This document shows, one piece after another, positions 34,195 to 46,314 of a DNA stretch of 64,000 nucleotides; position 1 is the stretch's first letter, and each line of letters begins with the position of its first letter. A program made the translations under genes and the position numbers. Origin of the DNA: Dermacentor variabilis (lineage: Eukaryota > Arthropoda > Arachnida > Ixodida > Ixodidae); assembly GCF_050947875.1 (NCBI RefSeq), contig NC_134572.1:128820105-128884104 (forward strand), in the 5' to 3' direction. The notes beneath the pieces are model-generated. The model had not been told where the DNA came from. It did no database searches and worked only from the letters and a program-made list of their open reading frames with translations.

Positions 34195-37060
34195 GAGCCT
34201 ACATCATCTACGAGGTTGCCGTTACTCGGCGCGGGTCTCCGCTCGCCATTGGGCTTTCGAGAGCCCCGAGGACCTGCTGGACGGCCCAGAGCTATTCGTC
34301 TCGGTCGTAGCTCTTCGCGGCTGCCTCGAGCCGTGATGGAATCGTTCTTGATCTTGCTCATTCTGGATTTTTAATGCAGTCCCACAAAACGTGCGTGTAA
34401 TCTGCCGTCTACTTCCGGCCGGTTTTGCACTTATCGGTCAGGTATGTCTCGGAGTACATGCGATGCATCAGTCCCGGGCACGGTAGCGATCCGGTCTAGA
34501 GCTGTCTAAGTAGTACCGCCTCCGCTTGACTCAGCCTCGGGTGCGGGGGTGGGAGAGTCCTGCGAGCCAGGCGGTAGGCCTTCGTGATCTCGTTGTCGTC
34601 CGTCATGCGGTCCTTTATTCCGAACCACATCAGACGGCCTGTCGCCGGGGCGCGGTTAGTTAGCACTCGCGCCGCTGTGTGTGCAGTCTCATTGTGGTTC
34701 TCATTGCGTTTCGTCGCGTCGCCCGCGTGCTTCGGGAACCACTTAAGTCTTACTTTTATGTCTTTTAGCTTGGCCGCTCGCAGTACGCGCTCGGCCTCCC
34801 TGCAGATTTGGCCTTTGGCAAAGTTTTGCACCGCCTGTCTCGAGTCATTCAGCACCGTCTGGCAGTCTGCGTCAGCGATGGCCAGGGCGATGGCTACCTC
34901 CTCCGCTTGTTCCACTCCGGCGCTTCTCACGCTCGCTGCCGTCCTCGTGTCGCCGATTGACGCCTCCATGACGAGCGCTGCGAAGGCGTTCCGTTGGTAT
35001 TCGGCCGCGTCCACGTACCGGAAGTGCTCGTCGTTGGCGTGCTGGTCGATGAGAACCTTGGCCCTCACCGTTCTTCTTCCTTGTTGAACTTGGGATTCAT
35101 GTTCTTGGGTATGGGGTCGATTCTGGACTGGCGTCGGCCCTCTCCGGGAACGGGGAGCTTCATCTCCACTTTGTTCGAGCATCCTATTCCGAGGTCGTAC
35201 AGTATCTTCCTCCCAGCTTTGGTTGTGGACAGCCGCTCTAGTTGAGAGGTCTGTAGCACTTCGGCTATTTCTTTGAGCGTGTTGTGTATCCCGAGTTGTA
35301 AAAAGCGGGTCGTGCCTGTGGACTCGAACAGGCCCAGCGCCGTCTTGTACGCTCTTCTGTTGAACATGTTGATTTTGTTACGCTCGTGTTGCAGCCATCT
35401 GTGATAGGCTGCAACGTCCGCAACGTGGCTGATGATGAAGGATTGGACGAGCCTAATTACGCTCTGCTCTCTCATGCCAGCATTCCGGGAAGTGAGTCGT
35501 TTGAGGAGTCGAATCGCGTTGGCCGCTTTTGCCGTCCGACGGGTGATGGTTTCGCCGTTTCTTCCGTGCTTTTCGATGACCTTGCCTAGGATCATAATTT
35601 TGCCCACCTCGGGGATCACGTTGCCGGATTTGGTTACGATTCAGATTTTTTCCCTATTCGCGTTGTCTTTTCTTAACTCTGCTGTTTTTGGTGAGTGGGA
35701 GTATGAGAAGCCCCGATTTGCTCGGTAAACATCTCAGTCCGGTGCCTTCCAGCTGATCTTCTATTGCGTCGACGGCGGGTTGCAGCTTGCCTTGGTCGTG
35801 GGCGTCACTGCCACCGCTCACCCACAGCGTGATATCGTCTACGTAGATGGTGTGCCTGACGTCTGCGATGTCCGCGAGCTTCTCGGCCACTCCTATCATT
35901 ACCAGGTTGAACAGTATTGGCGAAATGACCGATCCCTGTGGTGTGCTGGTGCTCCCTAGCTTCTTCTCTTGCGTCTGTAGGTCGCCTGCTCGTAGCTCGG
36001 CGGTCCTGTCCGTGAGGAAGTCCTTGATGTAGTTCTAGGATCTTTCGCCCACGTTGAGCTTGGAGACTTGGGACTGAATCGCCGAGTGTTTCACCTTATC
36101 GAAGGCGCTCTGCAGGTCGAGCCCAAGGATTGCCTTGTTGTCGCGGGCGCTGCCGCCATCGTCGATTATTTGGTATTGTAGCTGCAGCATCACGTTCTGC
36201 GTGCTTAGGTGCTGTCTGAAGCTGATCACCATGACCGGGTACAGCCCTTCTCGTTCCAGGTAGTCTTGCCACCTGTTGAGCATGACGTGTTCCAGCACCT
36301 TGCCCACGCAGGACGTGAGCGAGGTGGGCCGGAGGTTATCCGTGTCCGGCGGCTTACCCGGCTTGGGGATCAGGATGGTCTTGGCTGTCTTCCAGAGCTT
36401 TCGCAGCCCGCCCGCTCTCCAGCACTTGTTGAAGTATTTTGCGAGGTTCTCAGTCGAGCCGTCGTCGAGGTTTTTGATCGCCTTGTTAGTGACGAGGTTT
36501 GGGCCGGCTACCGACTGGCTGTTGAAGTCGTGCAGGGCCGCGCGTACCTCATCGACGCCGATGTCACGATCGAGCTTCGCGTTAGGTAGGCCACCGTACG
36601 GTGCGCGTTGTTCGGTGGGTGTAGTCGGCAGGTACGTGTCGTTAATGCGCCTGGTGACTTCGTCGGCACCGTGTACCGAGACCACCCGATGTATGAGCCT
36701 AGCGAGTCTGTCCCTTTGGTGCGACTTGGTCTTGGTTTCCTGGAGCAGGTGCTGCCGCAGGTTCCACGTCTTCCCGCTGTGCATCTGCCCGCCGGCCGCG
36801 TTGCAGATCTCGTTCCATTGTTGCGTGTAGAGCGCGCGGCAGTGTTCCTCGATTGCTCGGTTGAGCTCCGCCACCTTCTTTCTGAGCCTGCGGTTAAGCC
36901 GTTGTTTATTCCAACGATTAAGTATCCACTGTTTGGCTTCGATGAGATACGCAAGCCGGCTCTCTACTTTGTCGATCTCTGCGCCCGTTTCAATTTACAT
37001 GGTCGCGTCGCGTATGCTTTTGGTGATTTCGGCCGTCCATGAGTCGGTGTCTAATATAAT
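34195..37060 (-). mobile_element. I-clade LINE with RT and RNase H, 5'-truncated
   Basis: Minus-strand pieces in order: linker (LAYLIEAKQWILNRWNKQR near 36930), RT fingers and palm in the 279-codon frame 36035-36874 (TILIPKPGKPPDTDNLRP, AILGLDLQSAFDKVKHS), a TAG at 36032-36034, then TPQGSVISPILFN and the catalytic YVDDITLW near 35840. The thumb follows at 35065-35619, and an RNase H domain at 34496-35100 (RYVDAAEYQRNAFAA, EEVAIALAIADA, VLNDSRQ, WFPKHAG). The C-terminal tail stays readable to about 34198 despite two nonsense codons (QLWAVQQVL-like). The RNase H after the RT marks the I/R1/LOA group. The 5' end is lost near 37060. Confidence 0.85.
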
Positions 37061-38856
37061 ATAAATATAAACGCACCATAATACAATTAGAATATGGATT
37101 TGTTATGGTATAATCACTAAATTATGCTTTCTCGTGAGAGTTAAGGAAACGAAGAGGGAAAGGTAAGGCGGTTTACCAAGTACGTGCCCGCTTGGCTACC
37201 CTAAACTTGGCGAGGTTAAAGGGGAGGAATAAATAAGGAGAGAAAAGAAAAAAATATCACCGCCCCTTCCAATCCGTAAAGATGGTCGAACAGGGAAGCT
37301 GTGTTATTTACACCAAATGTTACACTAAGCAACCAAAACTTCGCAAGTAATCCCTATTTGTAAATCCTTTATGTCATCGTTCTTACAGTTCATTTTCGCT
37401 TTTGCTTGCTTCGCGCGGTAAGCATGCTTTTGGAGTGTTCTTTCTTGCCGTTCAGCCAGTGTTTTTTCTTTGCTGTTTTTTTTTCGCGTGAGGTTTCTCT
37501 CTGTGCTTTCTTGTACTCTTTTTTCGCCTGCAAGTTTCCCCGCCACTTCCGCGCACAAGTTGCCACCTCTCACTGACGCTCCCGGTAGGCAGCTTCTTTT
37601 TCAGGAGTACGCACTACTCGTGGTCTTCCCATAGTTGTACCTGGTATGGAATGTGCGGAATCACTAATCCTAAGCTCCGTATATTGGGTGCAAAGCTCAC
37701 CACTGGAGATGCGCGCGCTGCGATCGTTTTGACTATTGGTTGGATTGGTTTGACAAGTGATGTTGCTGCCGGAAGCTACGCTTTCCTAGCATCTCGTTTC
37801 AATCGCAGTGCTCGTTGACAACAAACCGCCAGCATAACATTTTTTTTTCTTTCGCTGCAGGCTGGAATCAATAGACGATAAATACGATGCCGATCTGGCT
37901 CGATCACCAAGAAGGTGTCGCCGTCATCACCAGGACCACGTCAGGGATAAAGTGCCACAGCAGTTGGAAGAGGCGGCAAAGACGTCGCTACTCTTGATGT
38001 GAAGCCAGGCGTCCAGCATTGGTCACAAAAGCTCCCCACACCAGGACGGGCCCACTTCCAGGAGGAAGGGTTGGGGGCCAAGGAAGGACGGGGTGGGGCA
38101 GCACCATCGGTCAGCCAGAAACTCTTGAGGTCCGCCGGACAGGAGCTGCCAGGAACGCGCGAGGCGTAGCTGCCATTTTGGTGCCGCGGCCACAACCAAA
38201 TCACTCGGCTCTCCGGTTTGCGTGCTGTCAGGAACGGCAGACAGGGATGAACGGCAGCCAGGTTAGTAGCGGCAGCAGGAGTGACCACCCTCGGCTAGAG
38301 GGCAGCACTTAGTTGGGCGGACCAGCCGCAGTGAGCGGCGGGCTAATAAGCAGCAAGACGCAAGGCTGGCACGACTTCAAGGCTCCACCAAGGTAGGAGT
38401 CAGTCATGGCGGCAGCACCATAGACAGTTGGCCTCGTGGTCAGCAAGACTGGAGGCACATTAGGACCAGGTGCAGGGACCAGACTGGACTACGCTGGGGA
38501 ACGGACTGGAAAGCCCCCCGCGATAGCCGGCTTGCCAAAACGGTGCCCGCCCGGCTGATTGCCAAGAGTCTTTTGCCAGACTTAGGCTTGGGCATCACAT
38601 AAGAGGGTATATTAGGCCACAAGTGTCTGTAAACACTTCGATGTGTGCCCTGGCACTGTAGCTGCATTTCTCCGTTCACCTGCCCGGTAGGAAATGAAGT
38701 CCGACTACGAACTGGTTAGACAAAAGCTATTAACTACTGTGAACCGGCTAGCCCAACAGCATGCCTTACTTACAAAAGCTACGTAGTCTTTTCCTGGTGG
38801 GGTGGCCTGGGGCAAGCAGGGTCACGGTTTGCATGAGGTTCACTGACCGTTTCTCC
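37061..38856. other. Stretch without recognisable gene
   Basis: An AT-rich start (37040-37130) is followed by unassigned sequence and GC-rich repeats-like DNA at 37980-38460. The 3' LTR of the adjoining minus-strand gypsy element should lie here, but I cannot fix its borders. One candidate edge is CCCAACA at 38753-38759, which would start an LTR as TGTTGGG on the minus strand. Confidence 0.35.
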
Positions 38857-39480
38857 CTATCCCCAGTCAATGATTCTAGCAACGAAAGGTTTCAGGTCCG
38901 ATAAGTGAACTGGACCACTGACTGGTCTCCCTTGGGAGTCAGCCAGCTTGTATACCAGAGGGGACATTGTCGTCTCCACACGGTACGGGCTCAACCATTT
39001 GGCCCACAGGGAGGCACAGATGCCCTTGGCAGCGTCACTCAAAACATGGTTGCCTCTAAGGACGAGATAACCGACACCGTAGTGGACGTCTCTAGGTGAC
39101 CTGTCGTATTGGGGTTTCTTCGAGATCGCGCTTTTGCCAGGCTGTAAATGGCCAGGTCAAAGGCCACGTGCATCCGTGAGCGCACTTCTGCCGCATAGCC
39201 CGAAAGGCCTGCTTTCATGGCGCATGCCCTGCTACTGATCCGAAGAACGCGGTCCATGGGGTTTGGCAGCTCTCTTCGTAAGTTGAGGAAAGCGGGCGCG
39301 TACCCAGTCGAACGCTTCGCCGTGGACCGCAACGGGCTCTTTTGGGTTGGCCTGTGGGTGGTAATATCAGCGTCAAATGAAAGTTGAACAGCGGAGCGCG
39401 TGGCCCAAGCATAACTGAAGATATAGTGCGCGCCGTCCAGTCATCACCATTGACAGACGCGCACATCCGGTTTGCGCACT
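38857..39480 (-). pseudogene. Ty3/gypsy integrase C-terminal part
   Basis: Minus-strand frames give YYHPQANPKE near 39360 (the catalytic glutamate region), then TGYAPAFLNLRRELPNPMDR near 39290, a helical domain ending near 39100, and the closing SPLVYKLADSQGRP...VHLSDLKPFVARI segment at 38857-39042. This parallels the integrase at 13092-14519 (STGFSPAFINFGTELANPV; DLKAF), so both are one family. Several frameshifts. The zinc finger and first catalytic residues are missing here. Confidence 0.75.
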
Positions 39481-39516
39481 GTGCGATCCCCCTCTAGTGA
39501 GATAATTTCACTTCCT

Positions 39517-39847
39517 TTCTGGTTCTTACATTTGAAAGGGAGAAAATGAAAAATAAGAATGAAGCTAAAGTATTGCAGTTTACGGCGAGTCTTGTCAAAT
39601 GCTGTCGACGCGAATAGCGATGCGCGTGGTGCAGCTTGCAACTTCATCGCAAGGTAGATTCGCCTGCACGGTCCGCGCGGGCGAATCTACCTTGCGATGA
39701 CAGTGCAAACTGCACCACGCGCATCGCTGTTCGCGCGGACAGCACTTGTGGTTTTGGCGACCTGTGAGACAAGACTCGCCTTAAACTCCAATATTTTAGC
39801 TTCATTTTTATTTTTCATTTTCTCCCTTTCAAATGTAAGAACCAGAA
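39517..39847. repeat. 331-bp fold-back (inverted repeat) element
   Basis: The left arm 39517-39664 starts TTCTGGTTCTTACATTTGAA. The right arm 39680-39847 is its reverse complement, with a ~20-bp extra piece and about 12 differences, around a 15-bp loop. The centre GGTAGATTCGCC/GGCGAATCTACC is perfect. A second copy of the terminal AAATGTAAGAACCAG follows at 39857-39871. No coding sequence. Fits a MITE-like fold-back or an inverted duplication. It separates gypsy integrase (left) from LINE RNase H (right). Confidence 0.85.
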
Positions 39848-39871
39848 CAGAACAGAAATGTAAGAACCAGC

Positions 39872-41268
39872 CACTGCCCTCCATGTAGTTGCGTGCCACT
39901 GTTTAGAGTCTGTCAATACCACTATGGCATCCTCGCTTGTAAGGGTGGCGAGTGCTATAGCGGCCTCCTCAGCTGTGTCCGTGCGTTTGGCGAGAATTGT
40001 CGCTAACGCTAGTGTCGTCCCACTGTAGTCTGTGACGCTGATGGCGAAGGCGCTTCGGCCCGGATACTTGGCTGCGTCCACGTAGCGCGCCTGCGGGTCG
40101 TTATGGTGTTTGTGTCTGATGGCGTATACCCTGGCGAGCCCTCTGCCTCGATGGTTTTCTGGATTCATTTTCCCAGGGATCTGAAGAACTTGCATACATT
40201 CTCGCAGCTTCGTTGTGATCTCTTCCTTACGTACACCATCGTGTTCTAGGTTGGTTACGTATCCTGTGCGTCGGAGGACTGCTCGGCCTGTGGTTGTGAG
40301 CTTGAGTCTCTTGATCTGGTTGATGAGGTGCGCTTCCGCGATGTCTTCCCAGGAGTTGTGAACTCCCATGCGAAGCAATCGGTCAGTGGAGGCGGTTGTC
40401 GGTAGTCCTAGGGTGAGCCGCGGCCTTTCGTATTAGAAGGTTTAGCTTTTGTTTCTCGGCTGTCTTCACGTTGAGGTAAGGAGTTCCGTATGTAATGCGG
40501 CTGTAAAGGAGGGCTTGTACCATTTGCGAAGTGTCGTGCTCTTTGAGGCCACTGCGGCGATTGGCCACCCGTCATATCAGATGAGTAAGCTGTACCACGG
40601 TGTTGTGTAGCCTGGGGAGTGTGGCGAAGCCGGACCCGTCCTTGTGTATATGGAATTCGAGGAGTCGAAATGAGTCGACCTTCGGTATCGGGACTCCCTG
40701 AAGAACCACTTGTGGGTCCGGTGCGTCGTGGCTTGGGGGCCGGCCCCGGGTGCGTGCCCCGAGTACTAGCAGCTCGGATTTATCTGGGGCACAGTGGAGG
40801 CCGCAGGTTTTGAGGTACCGTTCTATGATGTTTACCGCCTCCTGAAGACGGGCCTCCTGTTCGCCCGTGCTCCCGCCTCTTGTCCACAGTGTGATATCAT
40901 CTGCTTATAGAGCATGGAATATCCCTGGGACGGTGTCTAGGAGGCGGGCACATTTGAGGAGGGCCACGTTGAAGAGGAGTGGCGAGACTACCGAACCTTG
41001 TGGCGTACCACTGTTAGGTAGGTGAAATGTCTTGCACCGGAGGTGGGCAATCCCCACCATGGCCGTGCGGTTGGTGAGAAAAGCGCGCATGTAGGCGTAT
41101 GTTCTGGCACTGCAACCGATATCTTCTAGCTTACAGAGAATGCTTCATGGCTCACGTTATCAAAGGCGCCCTTTGTGTCTAGCGCTAGAATGGAAGACTT
41201 GCTCCGTTTGCTCAAATGGTCAAGAATACCTTCCTTCAGCTGGAAGAGGACGTCCTGCGTGGAGAGCA
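39872..41268 (-). mobile_element. I-clade LINE fragment, RT palm to RNase H
   Basis: Minus-strand order: RT palm frame 40905-41090 (MRAFLTNRTAMVGI, TPQGSVVSPLLFN), a catalytic box in which the tyrosine of YADD has become a stop (TAA, then ADDITLWTRGG) near 40905, thumb segment with MVQALLYSRITYGTPYL near 40490, LINQIKRLKLTTTGRAVLRR near 40300, and an RNase H beginning QARYVDAAKYPGRSAFAIS with EEAAIALATL and VVLTDSKQ near 39910. The frame then meets the fold-back and the last third of RNase H is lost. Also 5'-truncated near 41270. Same clade as the LINE at 34195-37060 but a different sequence. Confidence 0.8.
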
Positions 41269-41338
41269 CAATAAATAATAATAAATAATAAATAAATTAT
41301 AACTGATCAATAAATAAATAATAAATAAATAATAAGAA
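41269..41338. repeat. (AATA/AAT)n low-complexity tract
   Basis: About 70 bp of AATAAT/AAATA units interrupted once by TTATAACTGATC. It marks the junction between the truncated LINE and unassigned sequence. Confidence 0.85.
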
Positions 41339-42330
41339 GTACGATAGCAAAATTAGATTTCTTATTTGTGCCACAAACAGTAACCTGCAGTTCGCGAAAG
41401 CATCAATGCTTTTATGCGGACCACTGTGTATTTGCCTTCAACAAGGCATAATACAAGTGCATAATTTCCCTTCCTCCTCCCTTCTATTCCCTCTCCATTT
41501 CTCTCCATCGCTCGGCTATTTCCTAAGTATTTGTTCCTGCACGAGCAATAGTTTAAACAAAGACATATTACAGCAGCAAAATATATGTACAGCACAATCC
41601 TCTATTTCATCATATACAGTTGTAAATGTTTGGAAGGGTAGTAGTCACCAATTACTATTAGAAAGTAAAAAGAGCACAATGCACATAGAAAGAACACAAT
41701 GCCCTAGTCTGTTTTGTACAATTGTTAGCGAAAGTGCATCACAAAAAGTCCAGTCACATGGTTTTCTTCTATTATTCCCATTCACTTGTCACAACCGTGC
41801 GATTTACAATACCTTTTATTTTCCCGAATGACAATACTTTGGGAACTTGTATTTTATTAAATTAGAACGATACATTAAATGATCTCGTTCTCTTACCATA
41901 GTTCGTGAATGCTTTAGCCCGAACTAATGACTCAGTCTTGCGCAGATTAGTATTGCGCAGTTTTTTACGTTTTCTTTAAAGGATTAATCAAAATAAAGCT
42001 TCGTAAATGCCACCGAGAGAAAAAGCTGCTTAACAGCAACTGTTACATCTGCCATCAGCTCACTGTGGCTGATGATGATGATAATGATGATGATGATGAT
42101 GATTTCGTATTCGTTATTTTTCTATTATTCTATTTAACACGTTACGCCTATATGGCGAAGCAAGCCCGCAGATCGTAATGCCTTACCGTAATACGGTCTC
42201 ACCTAGAGCCTTATATGTGAGCTTTCTTAACCTATCCTCACATATTTATCTGAGTTTGTACATGACTGCACCTAGTGCACGGAGTCCTTTAGCTACTTAC
42301 TGTACGTGATGGACAAGTGAGAAATATGCA
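41339..42330. other. Unassigned AT-rich insertion
   Basis: No coding domain recognised. A TGATGATGATGA-rich tract at 42069-42103 preceded by TCACTGTGGC resembles the 3' tail of an RTE-type LINE, but no RTE coding sequence is visible upstream. This block and the LINE to its left separate the pol and integrase parts of one gypsy family. Confidence 0.4.
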
Positions 42331-42339
42331 TCGAAAAAG

Positions 42340-43700
42340 AATACCTAGGTATTTTATTTTTGTGGCATACTGCATACTTTGACAAGAGTCGAACTCCAGT
42401 GGCAACTCCATTGGCGTCAAGTAGTTACATATCCAAGGTGCCCGCAACAGCACTAGTTGCGTCGCACTCGGCGCCAACAGCAATACCAGATGTCCGTATG
42501 CGCCTGGCGGGTTTGCCCTCCCTCTCTCCCCGCTCCTCTTGGGAGCTCGGCTCTGTGAGCCCGTCAACAATTTATCGGCAAAATGTATCGCTCTGCTGTG
42601 CCTTTAGTAGTTCTTTCCTGCTGAAGGCCATAATTAACAGACGAAGTAATGGGGTCCACCACGTGAACGTCCTCTCCCGAGGTTGGAAATCTTGGGATGG
42701 CTTCGCCATCGGGGATAGCGCCGTTCAAGCTATTGGAGACACAGGCTCCGGTCTCTACTGAGTGCGAATTTGTGCCGTTCGAGTCATGGGAGACTGAGGC
42801 AGAAGGCCGAGGTCCCTCGCGTCAGCTTGCACAACGACCTCCCTGTTGAAGTCAGGCAGGTTCAATTCGGATGTGGCCACTAGAGCTCGGGATAGTGCAT
42901 GAAAGGCGCCCTGCTCAGTACCGCCGCTACATCGTGCTTACTTCTTCAACAGTGCGGTCAAAGGCGCTTGAGAGCGGAGCGATTCGGGATGAACTGTCTG
43001 TAGTTGTTCACCATTCCCAAAAGGCGCCTAAGACCATGAATGTTCGCCGGCGTCGGGTGTTCCAGCAAAGCTCGGATATGCTTTTCGCACGGCAGAACAC
43101 GAGCCCTGTGGATGGTAAAGCTAAATAGGGAAATGCGACTCTCAGTTATTTGTGCTTTCCTCCAGTTTAGAGTCAACATGGCGGCACGCAGCCTATCCAG
43201 GACGTCCTCCAGGTGGCAGAGGTGCTCCTCAAACGTTCAAATGATGACGACAATGTCATCGAGATACGCCAGCGCATAACGCTACTTGACATCCCCGAGA
43301 ATGCGGTCAATCAATTTCTGTAACATAGCTGAAGCTCCCGAGTAGCCACATGACATACTGATAAACTAGAAAAGGCCTCAGCGAGAGGTGAACGCAGTTT
43401 TCTCCGCATCAGCCTGCTCCATATGTACCTGCATGTAGCCGTTGCTAGCATCCAGAGTGGTGAAGTAGCACGCGTCGCCTAGAGTATCCACGATTGAGTC
43501 CACGTTAGGCATAGGATTACAATTACTCCTCGTGACCTCGTTCAGCTGGCGATAGTCTACACAGAGTCAAAAAGAGCAGTCTCTTTTGGGGACTATTGCC
43601 ACCGGTGAACCCCAGGGACTGTTTGAGCGCTGGACAAAACAGGTCTCAATAAACTCATCCAATGCCTGGTCGATTGCCTTCCTCGTGGCAACATTAATGG
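42340..43700 (-). pseudogene. Ty3/gypsy reverse transcriptase and linker
   Basis: Minus strand: the RT entry segment SNSPWGSPVAIVPK near 43600, CVDYRQLNEVTRSNCNPMP near 43540, LDASNGYMQVHMEQADAEK near 43440, the catalytic ALAYLDDIVV near 43260, and the end-of-RT segment (ALLEHPTPANIHGLRRLLG, NNYRQFIPN) near 43010. Only a stub of RNase H follows (DFNREVVVQADAS near 42840). The pre-integrase linker FSRKELLKAQQSDTFCR near 42620 is also present in the element at 13092-14519. Stops and frameshifts throughout. The domain order protease-RT-RNase H-integrase is the standard Ty3/gypsy order. Confidence 0.8.
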
Positions 43701-43859
43701 TGCGAGGATTGAATTTGCACGGCAGTGCGTGCCTGTGCCTGTATCGGTGCGATGTTGCACAAGGGAGGGCAACCCGGTCTTTGAGTGAACCTCTCGCTGA
43801 GACGAGTCAGCAGCCACGACAGGCATGCGTTCTCGTGCATCGACGTGATTTCAGATAAA

Positions 43860-44480
43860 GGTGGCAGCGAGCACTACCAGCTGCTGCTCAATGGAGTGGT
43901 CGCCGGGGTAGCCGGAATTGTGACTCCCGTAGCTGCACAATGGTGGTGAGGAAGCAGTTCGCACCGACCGTTTTCCGCCGTGCTGGCCAAGGTGCCAGTC
44001 TTGGTGGCGGAGTGAGGGACACGAGCCAAGGTGGCTGCGCTAGGCCTCCTCTCCTGCTTTTGCGCTGCATCCGGCGTCTGAGGGACCACTGTGGCCAGCG
44101 GGAGTGTAGCAAACGGTTGCTGGAGGCTAGAAGGACCTGCCCTGTAGCCTCCGCTTGCGATGTCAATCAAGGTACCCGTGCGTGCTGGGAAGTCGTGTCC
44201 GAGAATCACGGGAACGTAAAGACCCGGGAGATGTGCAAACCGCTGATGGCGCTCGCGATTCTCCCCGCGCACAACCAACCGCACACTGCCGCAAGAGGTA
44301 GCCGTACCGCTCACGAGGCGGAAAGTGATGTCGCAGGCTCTAGTGCGGACAGAACGCCGGCGCAAATGAGCCATAACCTCTTCGCCGAACAATCAGACTG
44401 AAGCCCCCCTATCCAGCAGCGCCACAATCTGCCAACCAGCGATGGTAAGGACAATGAAAGGTGCCGGCGTGGCGGAAGAG
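43860..44480 (-). pseudogene. Ty3/gypsy aspartic protease
   Basis: The minus strand gives FIVLTIAGWQIVALLDRGAS near 44400, the active-site half of a retropepsin with the usual D-[ST]-G-A motif changed to D-R-G-A, then after a one-frame shift the body (VMAHLRRRSVRTRACDITFR) and the second signature HLPGLYVPVILGHDFPARTG near 44190. The changed active site and the frameshift mean it is inactive. It belongs to the same element as the RT at 42340-43700. Confidence 0.75.
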
Positions 44481-44639
44481 TCCGTTCCAGCGCGACACGC
44501 TATTGCAGCCAGAAGTTGGGTTTCACCACCATACGCTCTTACTGTCGCCGCCGGCGAAGCGGAGCTTACCTTTAGCTCACCCCATTTCCCTACGGGCGAG
44601 GAGGCTGTGGCGTCGGGCGACGTGCTTTCCATGTTCGGG

Positions 44640-45520
44640 CAATATGGCCGCATTCATGAGAATGGTAGCACACAACATCTCGGTCCGATTGAGGGGGTCT
44701 GTGCGCGTTTCGAGCGCTAGGTGATTGTCGTTCGCTAGCCAAAGTGGCACCGCGATCGGATTTCCCTCGTGCGCAGGGGAACGGATTTCGCTTTCTCGTT
44801 GGCCGTGCTAGGCAGAACAGCGCGCCCGGGAGTACGGCCCGAGGGTGCGGTCAGAAAGGTCACGCCACCTCCGTACTCTCTCGTGGCCGAGGCCGCCTCG
44901 TATTTCGGGGAATTACGGAGTGGCAAGTCACCATCAGCCCACGCACAACAAGGTTCGAGAGAGGCTGACGGCGGTCGCTCTCGCTGCCAGTCTCTCGGCT
45001 TGAATCTGCTTCGCATCGGAGACCAACTCGTTTAGGTCACGATAACGGGTGCTGCGAAGGCAATGTGCGAAGGTTGTCTAGGCCTGACGGATGGCCCGAT
45101 CAGCCTTCTCGGCATCAGCTGCCCAAGGGTCAGCAAGAAGATAGAGCTCCTGAATAGTCCAGACATACTTGAGCAGAGATTCGTCGTGGTGTTGAGTGCG
45201 AAGCTCTAGCTCGCGATGCATGCGGCGCTCATAATCAGGAGGGAGTAATTTGCTGCGAAAAAGCGTCCTAAACTCCTCCATCGAACGAGCTTGTGGCCGA
45301 CAAGTGAATACCACCATGACGCGTGGGGTGTTAGCGAGACGGGCAATACACTGCCTGTCATCGCGCTGTCATCCAGCCGCATTGCCTCTTGATAGAAGTA
45401 CAATGCCTCTAGGTACAACGTGGTACTCATGCGGTCCGAATGACCACCGTACTCCAGGGAGAGGTACCCGTAGGCCGCTTGGCACGCCTCGCTGAGGGCA
45501 CTGGAGCTCTCCCTTTAGAG
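44640..45520 (-). pseudogene. Ty3/gypsy gag remnant
   Basis: The frame at 45078-45317 has the retrotransposon gag core (RSKLLPPDYERRMHRELELR, DESLLKYVWTIQELYLLADP). Downstream, near 44660, a CYHSHECGHIART-like zinc knuckle is partly preserved. The N-terminal part lies in another frame to about 45500. Gag forms the particle that packages element RNA. The 5' LTR should lie above 45530 but I cannot recognise it; a SINE at 46073 interrupts that region. Confidence 0.7.
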
Positions 45521-46072
45521 CGCTAGGCTACGAGAGCACCGCTTCCATCAGGACTTGGAGAAGCAATGCTGCTGCAGTGTGCAGCGGCATTTGCACCGCG
45601 CCCGGCGCGGCACTCTGAGAAGGGCCACCATGCGCTTGTTCTCCCAAATGCACACGCGACCGTGAGATGCCAGTAAACGGCACAGAGGAGAGCTAGGTTG
45701 CCGCTCCGACAGGTGCGTCAGGCCTCACACGACCGGCGAACGGTCCACGGCGGAGCTGGGTGGCTCATGCGCGTCGAAAATGTCGTTCAGCTGCGCATGA
45801 GGCGAGCGGTAATGGGAAAGCGCGATAACGTTGTCCGCTGAGTGAGGTGGCTCGCACTCGACCTTGCCTGCCAGCCGCGCTCAGGACAAGGAGAAACCAG
45901 CGAGCGGCTTTGCATTTACAACGAGGCAGAGAGGCTCCGCTGCGACGCACCGGCCATCGAACTGCGCTCGCGAGAAAGAGGGGCCAGCGAGCGAGATTGG
46001 GCCAGCACCTAAGCAGGGTGGCTCCGACACGGCACATGGGATACTCAAATGCGCTCTGGACGAAAAGAGAAA

Positions 46073-46314
46073 CCCGCCGTGGTTGCTCAGTGGCTATGGT
46101 GTTGGGCTGCTGAACACGAGGTCGCGGGATCGAATCCCGGCCACGGCGGCCGCATTTCGATGGGGGCGAAATGCGAAAACACCCGTGTACTTAGATTTAG
46201 GTGCACGTTTAAGAACCCCAGGTGGTCAAAATTTTCGGAGTCCTCCACTACGGCGTGCCTCATAATCAGAAAGTGGTTTTGGCACGTAAAACCCCAAATA
46301 TTATTATTATTATT
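46073..46314 (+). mobile_element. tRNA-derived SINE, full length, with TSD
   Basis: Full-length copy with head CCGCCGTGGTTGCTCAGTGG, box A-like GTGGCTATGGTG, box B GGATCGAATCC, the standard body, and an (ATT)n tail. Flanked by the perfect 12-bp duplication ACGAAAAGAGAA at 46060-46071 and 46315-46326. Close to the 32701 copy in sequence. The tRNA-like head is a polymerase III promoter, not a tRNA gene: it lacks a plausible anticodon arm and is embedded in the SINE. Confidence 0.93.

Noticed and set aside
46090..46150. tRNA-like box A and box B sequences (also at 32715-32775 and 15733-15780)
   Set aside because: They are heads of SINEs with full bodies, tails and TSDs, not tRNA genes.
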